DNA from: Deltaproteobacteria bacterium
GTDB lineage: Bacteria; Desulfobacterota; B13-G15; RBG-16-54-18
Reading direction: 5' to 3'
Assembly: GCA_003646745.1 (NCBI GenBank)
Contig: QMLM01000082.1
Span: 1-7,226, forward strand
Length of the DNA: 7,226 nucleotides
Positions within the stretch are counted from its first letter, which is position 1; every line of letters starts with the position of its first letter. The notes beneath the pieces were generated by a model. The model was not told the DNA's origin. It ran no database searches and saw only the letters and a program-made list of their open reading frames with translations. This document shows, piece by piece, positions 1 to 5,848 of the stretch. The position numbers and the translations under genes were made by a program.

Positions 1-1345
1 ATTTGCAGACCCTGGCCCCTCCCCCCACATGGATGAGGGATGCCATTCCCACCCCCCGACCATTGCGCCTTCCTCGCTTCTGTTTCCACTGCAGCCTCTT
101 CCCCACCTCCTCGATACACTCCCGCAAGGCGCATGAGGAAATCTTAAAACCTTGAGGGGTTATTTCACCTGGTTCATTAGCATTTATGAGGCGAAACTCC
201 ATAGGGTCGATGCCGGCCTCCTGCGCAAGCTGATCCATCGAGCATTCTATGGCAAAGGTGGCCTGAGGGTTGCCATAACCACGCATAGCCTGACTCCAGG
301 TGTTATTGGTGTAAACGCATTTGGCCGTATATCTCACATTGGGGACTTTATATAGGGAGGAGATGGGCATCATCATCACCGAAGGGGTGGTGGCTCCCCA
401 AGAGGTATGGGCCCCATTGTCCAAAATCATAGAGACATCTCTAAAAGTCAGTCTTCCATCTTTTGTACAACCCTGGGCGATGTCGATTATAGCGGGCTGC
501 CTGGTGGAAGTGGCCTTAAACTCCTCCTCCCTGGTAAAGAGGATCTTGACCGGCAGACGGGTCTTGTGGGCCAAGAGGATGGCGATATATTCAAAGGCAT
601 AGGTGTCGAGTTTGCTCCCAAACCCACCTCCAATGGTAGTCTGAATCACCCGCACCTTTTTCCCCGCAAGACCCATGGCTTTGAGGGCATCGAGGAAATC
701 CCTCTGGGCCAAATAGGGGATCTGAGTGACGGTATAGATGGTAAGGTTATCCTGATAGTCGAACAACGCCACACAGCCACTGGTCCCCATACAACAATGG
801 GTCACCCAGGTAACTCTAAGCCTATCCTCGACTACATAGGCGGATTCTTTCCTCGCCTCTTCCACATCTCCGCATATCAACTTCCAGGGGAGCCTGAGCA
901 CATTAGTCTTGTGCTCCTCATGGATCAGGGGCGAATCTTCTCTCATTGCCTCCTGCGGGTCAAATACCCCGGGCAGCTCCTCATATTCCACCTCGATGAG
1001 ATCCAAAGCCTCCTCTGCGATATCGGGGTCTGTAGCCGCCACCGCCGCCACCTCGTCCCGCATGGAAACTACCTTCCCCTTCTTTAAGGGGGTATTATCC
1101 TTGTAGAAGCCAAACCTTATCTCCGGGATGTTATAGCCGGTCAGCACCGCCTTTACCCCCGGAAGCCTTTCGGCTTTGGAAGTGTCGATCCGAAGTATCC
1201 GAGCGTGGGGATACCTGCTATAAAGGATCTTTCCGTAGAGCATCCCTTTTAATTTCAAGTCGTTCATGTAAATGGCCTTTCCGGTAACCTTTTCATAGGC
1301 ATCTTTTTTAGGAATCTTTTTGCCTACATTAATCAGCTCTTCCAT
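1..1345 (-). CDS. Molybdopterin-binding (large, CoxL/HcrA-like) subunit of a xanthine-dehydrogenase-family Mo hydroxylase, 3'-truncated by window edge
   Basis: Reading the minus strand from the ATG at 1343-1345 gives 448 uninterrupted codons to the left edge. Relatives run near 770 residues, so the C-terminal part with the second cofactor-binding segments and the catalytic Glu is outside. The N-terminal a/b hammerhead domain starts with VTGKAIYMNDL (20-30) and YPHARI (45-50). The Mo-binding domain shows CGDVEEA (about 159-165), Gln208 at the place of the Mo-site Gln of xanthine dehydrogenase, GGGFGSK (239-245) and AMRGYGNPQ (353-361) with the conserved Arg355. Leu246 follows GGGFGSK where purine enzymes have the substrate-binding Glu, and the loop is not the AYRCSFR of CO dehydrogenase, so neither purine nor CO is a likely substrate. 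HCCMGTSG (183-190) replaces the commoner H-x-x-x-E-P/T-H segment. The closest functional model is an aromatic or heterocyclic hydroxylase/dehydroxylase such as 4-hydroxybenzoyl-CoA reductase, but that is an inference. No stop or frameshift is seen in the visible part. Confidence 0.93.
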   Translation of the reverse strand, partial: MEELINVGKKIPKKDAYEKVTGKAIYMNDLKLKGMLYGKILYSRYPHARILRIDTSKAERLPGVKAVLTGYNIPEIRFGFYKDNTPLKKGKVVSMRDEVAAVAATDPDIAEEALDLIEVEYEELPGVFDPQEAMREDSPLIHEEHKTNVLRLPWKLICGDVEEARKESAYVVEDRLRVTWVTHCCMGTSGCVALFDYQDNLTIYTVTQIPYLAQRDFLDALKAMGLAGKKVRVIQTTIGGGFGSKLDTYAFEYIAILLAHKTRLPVKILFTREEEFKATSTRQPAIIDIAQGCTKDGRLTFRDVSMILDNGAHTSWGATTPSVMMMPISSLYKVPNVRYTAKCVYTNNTWSQAMRGYGNPQATFAIECSMDQLAQEAGIDPMEFRLINANEPGEITPQGFKISSCALRECIEEVGKRLQWKQKRGRRNGRGVGMASLIHVGGGARVCK

Positions 1346-1817
1346 CTTTGCCTCCCTCGGCTGCTGCCTTAATCGCCCTAATAATCTGTAGGTAGCCGGT
1401 GCAACGGCAAATGTTGCCCTCAATCCCCTTCCTTATATCTTCTTCGGTGGGATGAGGGTTTTCATCCAAAAGGGCCTTGGCCGATAGCACCATCCCTGGG
1501 GTGCAAAATCCGCACTGGATGGCCCCATGCTCGATGAAGGCCCGCTGAATAGGATGAAGTCCCCCCTCCGCCATCTCTGTCAAACCTTCGATGGTCAAAA
1601 CCTCTCCTCCATCCACCTCCATAGCAGGAAAAATACAGGAATTGACGGTCTTTCCATCCACTATTACGGTGCAGGCCCCACACTCTCCCATTCCACAGCC
1701 TTCCTTTGCTCCGGTCAGATCAAAGCGCTCCCGCAACAGATAAAGGAGACTCCAGTGGGGTTCCACCTCCACCTCCACCTTCTCCCCATTTAAGACAAAA
1801 GATATAGTCCGTTTCAT
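1329..1817 (-). CDS. [2Fe-2S] (small, CoxS-like) subunit of a xanthine-dehydrogenase-family Mo hydroxylase
   Basis: This is a complete iron-sulfur subunit of 162 residues, the normal size, which relays electrons between the Mo cofactor and FAD. The N-terminal plant-ferredoxin-like domain binds one cluster through Cys41, Cys46, Cys49 (KEGCGMGECGACTV, 38-51) and Cys61. The C-terminal helical domain binds the second through Cys102, Cys105 (QCGFCTPGM, 101-109), Cys137 and Cys139 (GNICRCTGY, 134-142). All eight ligands are present. The frame is open to a GTG at 1848-1850, which would add 11 residues. I chose the ATG at 1817 because it forms an ATGA overlap with the FAD-subunit stop, has a well-spaced ribosome binding site, and gives the family's usual N-terminus (Met followed directly by the first beta strand). 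Its last 17 bases overlap the start of the Mo-subunit gene. Confidence 0.96.
   Translation of the reverse strand: MKRTISFVLNGEKVEVEVEPHWSLLYLLRERFDLTGAKEGCGMGECGACTVIVDGKTVNSCIFPAMEVDGGEVLTIEGLTEMAEGGLHPIQRAFIEHGAIQCGFCTPGMVLSAKALLDENPHPTEEDIRKGIEGNICRCTGYLQIIRAIKAAAEGGKDGRAD
1351..1356 (-). promoter_or_regulatory. Ribosome binding site of the Mo-subunit gene, inside the FeS-subunit gene
   Basis: GGGAGG ends 5 nt before the ATG at 1343-1345 and overlaps the coding end of the FeS-subunit gene, pointing to coupled translation. Confidence 0.7.
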
Positions 1818-2770
1818 CTCTTCTCCCCCAAAAAGATCCTCTCCAAACACTTAATGGCCAATCTCTTGCTAAGGACCTGAATCATCTCCCTGCGGTACCA
1901 TGCTGCACCCCGCAGGGTATCCCTGGGTTGAGCCTCTTGGGAGGCCACCCTCCCGGCCTCATCCAACTTCCGCCCGGTCAGTTTTGCCCCCTTTAATACC
2001 CCCTCCGCCTTCTTGGCCCGCATAGGGGTAGGGGCAGCCACCCCTAAGGCGATCCTCGCCTGCTGACATACCAACCCGCTCTCTTCCAGAGAAAAGAGAA
2101 TTTCCTCCATAGTAGCAGACTCTGCAAGGAGTTTGCGTAAATTCGACGCCTCCCCTTTGTTCAGGGATAGGGATAAGGCTACCCCAAGAATGGGAAGATC
2201 CATGGCCTGGCGCCGGGTGTGCTTCCAGTAGGCACTACCTGTATAGGCAGGAGCAGGGGGAATGATAAACTCCACGAGGATCTCACCCCTGTTGAGCACC
2301 GTCTGACCAGGCCCCACGAAAAACTCCTCCAGGGGGATAACCCTTTCCCCACGAGGCCCCCTAATCCTTACCTCAGCGCCCAAGACCAGCAGCGGCGGGG
2401 CGGTATCGGCAGAGGGGGCGGCGTTGCAGATGTTGCCCCCAATGGTGGCCACGTTTCGGATCTGGACGGAGCCCAGATTCTGTACAGCATCCGCCAGAGC
2501 AGGAAACTTCTCCTTAATCAGAGACGAACTTTCCAAGGTCCTATGGGTGGTCATACTCCCGATCCTCACCCCCCCATTATGGGGCTCGATATACTCCAGT
2601 TCTTTGACGCCGCGAAGAGAGATGAGAGCTTTGGGGGCGATCTTGCGTTGTTTGATTTCCACCATTACATCTGTGCCGCCGGCGATCAGCATCGCCCCCT
2701 CTCCATGCTCATATAGCAGGGAGAGGGCCTCCTCCAGCGTGGAGGGCTTTAAGTAATCAAAGCGTATCAT
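1814..2770 (-). CDS. FAD-binding (medium, CoxM-like) subunit of a xanthine-dehydrogenase-family Mo hydroxylase
   Basis: This complete 318-residue protein carries the FAD domain that passes electrons between the [2Fe-2S] clusters and an external carrier. The N-terminal FAD-binding domain shows IAGGTDV (29-35) and the flavin-contacting TIGGNICNAAPSADTAPP (109-126). The C-terminal CO-dehydrogenase-flavoprotein domain has ARIALGVAAPTPMRA (238-252) and the usual RGAAWYRREMIQVLSKRL ending (287-304). The loop after GGNICN is short, so the [4Fe-4S]-carrying insertion typical of the beta subunit of 4-hydroxybenzoyl-CoA reductase is absent. About 25-30 extra residues appear between the GVALSL strand (196-202) and CQQARIALG (235-243), where most relatives have a short turn. 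Its stop overlaps the FeS-subunit ATG by 4 nt, so the two are surely co-translated. Family assignment is firm; the electron acceptor (NAD, ferredoxin or quinone pool) is not readable. Confidence 0.95.
   Translation of the reverse strand: MIRFDYLKPSTLEEALSLLYEHGEGAMLIAGGTDVMVEIKQRKIAPKALISLRGVKELEYIEPHNGGVRIGSMTTHRTLESSSLIKEKFPALADAVQNLGSVQIRNVATIGGNICNAAPSADTAPPLLVLGAEVRIRGPRGERVIPLEEFFVGPGQTVLNRGEILVEFIIPPAPAYTGSAYWKHTRRQAMDLPILGVALSLSLNKGEASNLRKLLAESATMEEILFSLEESGLVCQQARIALGVAAPTPMRAKKAEGVLKGAKLTGRKLDEAGRVASQEAQPRDTLRGAAWYRREMIQVLSKRLAIKCLERIFLGEKR
1823..1829 (-). promoter_or_regulatory. Ribosome binding site fixing the FeS-subunit start
   Basis: GGGGGAG lies inside the end of the FAD-subunit gene, with its GGAG 5 nt before the ATG at 1815-1817. 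The alternative upstream GTG (1848-1850) has no purine-rich site ahead of it. Confidence 0.7.
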
Positions 2771-2778
2771 GACAAATC

Positions 2779-2785
2779 TCTCCTT
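2779..2785 (-). promoter_or_regulatory. Ribosome binding site of the FAD-subunit gene
   Basis: AAGGAGA sits in the 27-nt gap between ligase and FAD-subunit genes. GGAG ends 9 nt before the ATG at 2768-2770. A second AGGAGG (2789-2794) lies 18 nt from the start, too far to be the main site. Confidence 0.6.
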
Positions 2786-2797
2786 TTTCCTCCTTCT

Positions 2798-4096
2798 TCA
2801 TTTTTCCCTCATATCGAATATCCTTTTGGACTTGCTGTGTGTGCGGGGAAGGGTCCCATAATCGACGATCTGAACCCGGCCGCTCACCAAGATCTGCTTT
2901 TTTATTTCCTCTTCAATTCCTTTAGCTAACTCCTGATCCCTTGTGGGGTCGCCTCCGCTTTCCCGCTCCACTTTGATGGTCATGTAGTCCTTTCCATCCT
3001 CTTTTCTCTCTAAGATAATTTGATATTCACTGCCCGCCCCTGAGGTATTGGAGAGAATATGGTCTATTTGACCAGGGTAGATATTTACGGCCCGAAAGAT
3101 GAACATATCATCGGATCTGCCCAGGAGCCGATCATGCATGGGGAGGATGTTGCCGCAGGAACAGGGATGGGTAATAAGCCTTGTAAGGTCTCGCGTTCTG
3201 TACCTGATAAGGGGGGCGGCCTCCTTGCACAGAGTAGTCACCACCATCTCTCCGATCTCTCCTGGGGGGACGGGCCTTAAAGTCTCTGGATCCAAGATCT
3301 CAAGGATATAATAATCGGCCCAGTAGTGAATCCCCTCGTGTTTGGGGCACTCAAGGCCTGTGCCAGGGCCGTAGAGCTCCGTCATACCGGGTATGTCGAA
3401 CATGTCCTCTACCCCCGAGAGCTCTTTAATGCGGCGGCGCATGGCTTCGCTGCTGCGCTCCGAACCGTAGATCAACTTCTTGAGGTTTATTTTGTGGCGA
3501 AGTCCTCTGCGTTCTATCTCCTCAGCCATCAACAGGGCCATGGAGGCGGTACAGCAAAGGACCGTGGATTGAAAGTCCTGGAGGAATTGGCACTGCATCT
3601 CTATATTGCCCGGCCCCACGGGAATGGCCATAGCCCCAAAACGCTCACAACCTAATTGGAATCCCATACCGGCGGTCCAGACCCCATATCCTACCGCAAT
3701 CTGCACCCGATCCTCTTGGTCCAACCCTGCCATCTCATAACAGCGGGCGAACATATCTGCCCAATTATCTATGTCTTTCTGAGTGTAGCAAAGGACCTTC
3801 CTCTTGCCCGTAGTTCCCGAGGAGGCATGGATCCGCACCACCTTCTCTAAAGGGACAGAAAGCAGGGGAAAAGGGTATCCCTCCCTGAGGTCATCAGCGG
3901 TAGTGAAAGGCAGCTTGCTGAGATCGTCCAGAGACTGAATATCCTCAGGACGCACACCAGCCTCTTTGAGCCTTTCTCTGTAGAAAGGAGACCCCCGGTA
4001 AGCATGGGCGACCGTCCATTGAAGCCCTTTCAACTGATGCTGTTGTAATTGCTCAGGTTCCTTGAAAGGTGGCATAAAGCTTTTCTTCATAACCAT
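2798..4096 (-). CDS. PaaK-like AMP-forming aryl/acyl-CoA ligase (phenylacetate-CoA ligase family)
   Basis: This is a complete adenylate-forming ligase of 432 residues, the usual size for phenylacetate-CoA ligase relatives, with no signal peptide. It should activate a carboxylic acid with ATP to an acyl-adenylate and transfer the acyl group to CoA in the cytoplasm. Core motifs in order are the P-loop ASSGTTGKRK (91-100), the DIPGMTELYGPG adenine/Mg site with Glu240 (234-245), RYRTRDLT (298-305), the hinge region GRSDDMFIFRAVNIYP (326-341) and the C-terminal catalytic-lysine segment PRTHSKSKR (417-425; Lys422 or Lys424). All key residues are present, so it looks active. Cys250, His253/His257 and the Cys312-Ser-Cys314-Gly pair may form a structural zinc site. 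Two ATGs compete (4096 and 4090). Ribosome-binding-site spacing favours 4090, giving 430 residues. It lies between hyuB and the Mo-hydroxylase genes, so its acid is probably the HyuAB product or an aromatic acid further processed by the Mo enzyme. Phenylacetate itself is not implied, because no ring-epoxidase or other phenylacetate genes are visible. Confidence 0.93.
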   Translation of the reverse strand: MVMKKSFMPPFKEPEQLQQHQLKGLQWTVAHAYRGSPFYRERLKEAGVRPEDIQSLDDLSKLPFTTADDLREGYPFPLLSVPLEKVVRIHASSGTTGKRKVLCYTQKDIDNWADMFARCYEMAGLDQEDRVQIAVGYGVWTAGMGFQLGCERFGAMAIPVGPGNIEMQCQFLQDFQSTVLCCTASMALLMAEEIERRGLRHKINLKKLIYGSERSSEAMRRRIKELSGVEDMFDIPGMTELYGPGTGLECPKHEGIHYWADYYILEILDPETLRPVPPGEIGEMVVTTLCKEAAPLIRYRTRDLTRLITHPCSCGNILPMHDRLLGRSDDMFIFRAVNIYPGQIDHILSNTSGAGSEYQIILERKEDGKDYMTIKVERESGGDPTRDQELAKGIEEEIKKQILVSGRVQIVDYGTLPRTHSKSKRIFDMREK

Positions 4097-4097
4097 G

Positions 4098-4104
4098 CCC
4101 TCCT
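4098..4104 (-). promoter_or_regulatory. Ribosome binding site that decides the ligase start
   Basis: AGGAGGG lies in the 15-nt gap after hyuB. Its GGAGG core is only 2 nt from the first in-frame ATG (4094-4096) but 8 nt from the second ATG (4088-4090). The second spacing is the normal one, so translation probably begins at codon 3 of the longest frame. Confidence 0.7.
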
Positions 4105-4111
4105 GTGGAAG

Positions 4112-5845
4112 TTAAGGCTTTTCTCTGCTGTTTTTTGAGGCGCGCAGCCTTTGTGTAGCCTCTAGGTCGAGCTCCAAAGTGGCGGGATCGATGACAACCC
4201 CGTAATCCTCTTTGGCCCGTTCGATGCTGACATATCCATGGATCACGTCTTTGTGCACGGCCTCAGGCTCCCTTTCCAACGGGTCTCCATATCCCCCTCC
4301 CCCAGGATTATGAAAAGTTATCACATCACCCGGATTGGCAAAGTTCAAGGCAGCGGGATCCTGAGGAACACCATTGATCAGAAACTTAGCCTTTGAACCA
4401 GGTTTGCCGCCAAATACCCCCTGGGCAGGATGTTTAAATCTTCCTCCTTGAATTCCGATTGCAGTAGGGGAACTGGGGGCATACCCGTCATCTGGCACTC
4501 TGAAGACAACCTCTCGCCCTAACCCTCCTCGGCTCTTGCCCGCTCCCCCAGAATCACACAGAAGCTCCCTTTTCTCCATGATAAGGGGGGTCTCACTCTC
4601 AAAGATCTCACAAGGTGTATTAGCACCATTTGCTGGAAAGATGACGCAACTGCGGCCATCTTGTAGATAGCTAGCCCCCATCCCTCCACCCCGAATCAAC
4701 ACGCTGTGGAATTTCTTCCCATCATGTCGCCTTCCATAAAATACGTTCATCCACGCTGGTGTCCCCCCACTACAGGCTATAATCCGTTTTGGCATTGCAG
4801 GTGCTAACGCTTGGTAGATCATCTCCGTCATAAAGTGTCCAACCTGCAGCCGTGCTGCCACAGCAGCAGGAAATCTACAATTGACCACGCTTCCCTGAGG
4901 AGCCCTCAAGGTTATCGGTCGCGAGCAACCCTCGTTGTTAGGCATCTCGGGATCAAGCATGCTCTTTAAGGCCATAAATACATAGGCATAGGTGAAGTTA
5001 TATACCACGTTGCCCCCCCAATCTACTTCAGGGGATGAGCCATCAAGGTCAACAACTATATCACTTCCCTTTACCTCAACCGTCACCCTGATCTTTATAT
5101 CCTCTCTGCCTCCTGCCCCTTCCACAACCCCCTCATGGTGATAGGTGCCATCGGGGATTTGCTCAATGGCCTCTCTCATGCTTTTTTCAGTCCGATCAAG
5201 AATCTCGTCGGCCAGATCATCCAAGTTATCCAGACCGATATCCTCCATCATCTCCACTATTTTCTGAGAACAGATGTGATTGGCAGCAATTTGAGACCGA
5301 ATATCCCCGATTACTTGCTCCGGGGTGCGTACATTCCAGCGAATTAACTCCAGGATTGCCTCATTGGGGACACCAGCCTCGTAGAGCTTCAATGGAGGGA
5401 TAAACAGGCCATCTTCATATACATCATGGTTATCAGACGATACTCGACCTCCTATATCGGAATGGTGAAAAACACAAGCGGTAAAGCCCACTACTCTATC
5501 CCTGTAAAAGATGGGGCTCATCACACAGGCATCGTTGAGATGACCGGCGAGTAGCCAAGGATCGTTGGTGATAAAAATATCGCCCGGCCTATATTCCTCT
5601 ATGGGAAGCATATTGACCCATTTTTTCACACCTAGGGTCATTGCCCCCGCTTGACCAGGTGTGCAAAACGTCCCCTGGGCCAAGAGCCTTCCCTTCGCAT
5701 CGGTAAAAATGCAGGTATAGTCATGGGCATCGCGAAGCAGACTGGAAAAGGCGGTTCGAGCCACTGAGGCATCGGCCTCGTCCACAATAGAAATCAACCT
5801 CCTCCAAAGGATCTCTAAGGTTATAGGGTCGAACTTTTGTGCCAT
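4112..5845 (-). CDS. hyuB: HyuB-type hydantoinase/oxoprolinase (or carboxylase) subunit
   Basis: This complete 577-residue HyuB-family protein is of normal length and begins with the family's typical DPITLEILWRRL segment (6-17). It forms the second catalytic half of cytoplasmic HyuAB enzymes. Visible family landmarks are an R-T-A-F-S segment (30-34), a cytosolic-type N-terminus without signal peptide, NDPWLLAGHLND (94-105), FHHSDIGG (126-133), GDIRSQIAAN (180-189) and the C-terminal GGGGYGDP (515-522). His102, Asp105 and His127 have the same spacing (+3, +25) as the metal-binding His/Asp/His triad described for the acetone carboxylase alpha subunit, so a divalent metal site is likely (inference; the comparison is from memory). 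The stretch after NDP reads WLLAGHLND instead of the more usual YHGGTHLPD, a departure near the presumed metal site that may reflect substrate. It starts 3 nt after hyuA with a good ribosome binding site and lies 15 nt before the CoA ligase. No small third subunit of the acetone carboxylase type follows it. Confidence 0.96.
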   Translation of the reverse strand: MAQKFDPITLEILWRRLISIVDEADASVARTAFSSLLRDAHDYTCIFTDAKGRLLAQGTFCTPGQAGAMTLGVKKWVNMLPIEEYRPGDIFITNDPWLLAGHLNDACVMSPIFYRDRVVGFTACVFHHSDIGGRVSSDNHDVYEDGLFIPPLKLYEAGVPNEAILELIRWNVRTPEQVIGDIRSQIAANHICSQKIVEMMEDIGLDNLDDLADEILDRTEKSMREAIEQIPDGTYHHEGVVEGAGGREDIKIRVTVEVKGSDIVVDLDGSSPEVDWGGNVVYNFTYAYVFMALKSMLDPEMPNNEGCSRPITLRAPQGSVVNCRFPAAVAARLQVGHFMTEMIYQALAPAMPKRIIACSGGTPAWMNVFYGRRHDGKKFHSVLIRGGGMGASYLQDGRSCVIFPANGANTPCEIFESETPLIMEKRELLCDSGGAGKSRGGLGREVVFRVPDDGYAPSSPTAIGIQGGRFKHPAQGVFGGKPGSKAKFLINGVPQDPAALNFANPGDVITFHNPGGGGYGDPLEREPEAVHKDVIHGYVSIERAKEDYGVVIDPATLELDLEATQRLRASKNSREKP

Positions 5846-5848
5846 CCT

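Noticed and set aside
407..1087. Long plus-strand open frame of 226 codons
   Set aside because: It lies wholly antisense to the Mo-subunit gene, whose minus-strand translation carries clear family motifs. The plus-strand protein has no recognisable domain and is rich in residues expected from antisense codon shadows.
1818..1850. GTG start giving an 11-residue longer FeS subunit
   Set aside because: There is no ribosome binding site ahead of it, it overlaps the FAD gene by 37 nt, and the extra residues lie before the family's normal N-terminus. The ATG at 1817 has an ATGA overlap and a good ribosome binding site.
2219..2716. Plus-strand open frame of 165 codons
   Set aside because: It is antisense to the FAD-subunit gene, with no motif and a low-complexity Gly/Arg/Pro composition typical of a shadow frame.
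1..2770. Aerobic CO dehydrogenase (coxMSL)
   Set aside because: The M-S-L gene order is the same, but the large subunit has AMRGYG where form I CO dehydrogenase has the Cys-containing AYRCSFR loop.
2771..2797. T-rich/A-rich stretch in the gap between ligase and FAD gene as a terminator
   Set aside because: There is no GC-rich inverted repeat next to it, and the purine runs are better explained as ribosome binding sites of a continuing operon.
4097..4111. Internal promoter before the ligase
   Set aside because: The gap is only 15 nt and is filled by the ribosome binding site. I could not support -35/-10 elements in the end of hyuB.
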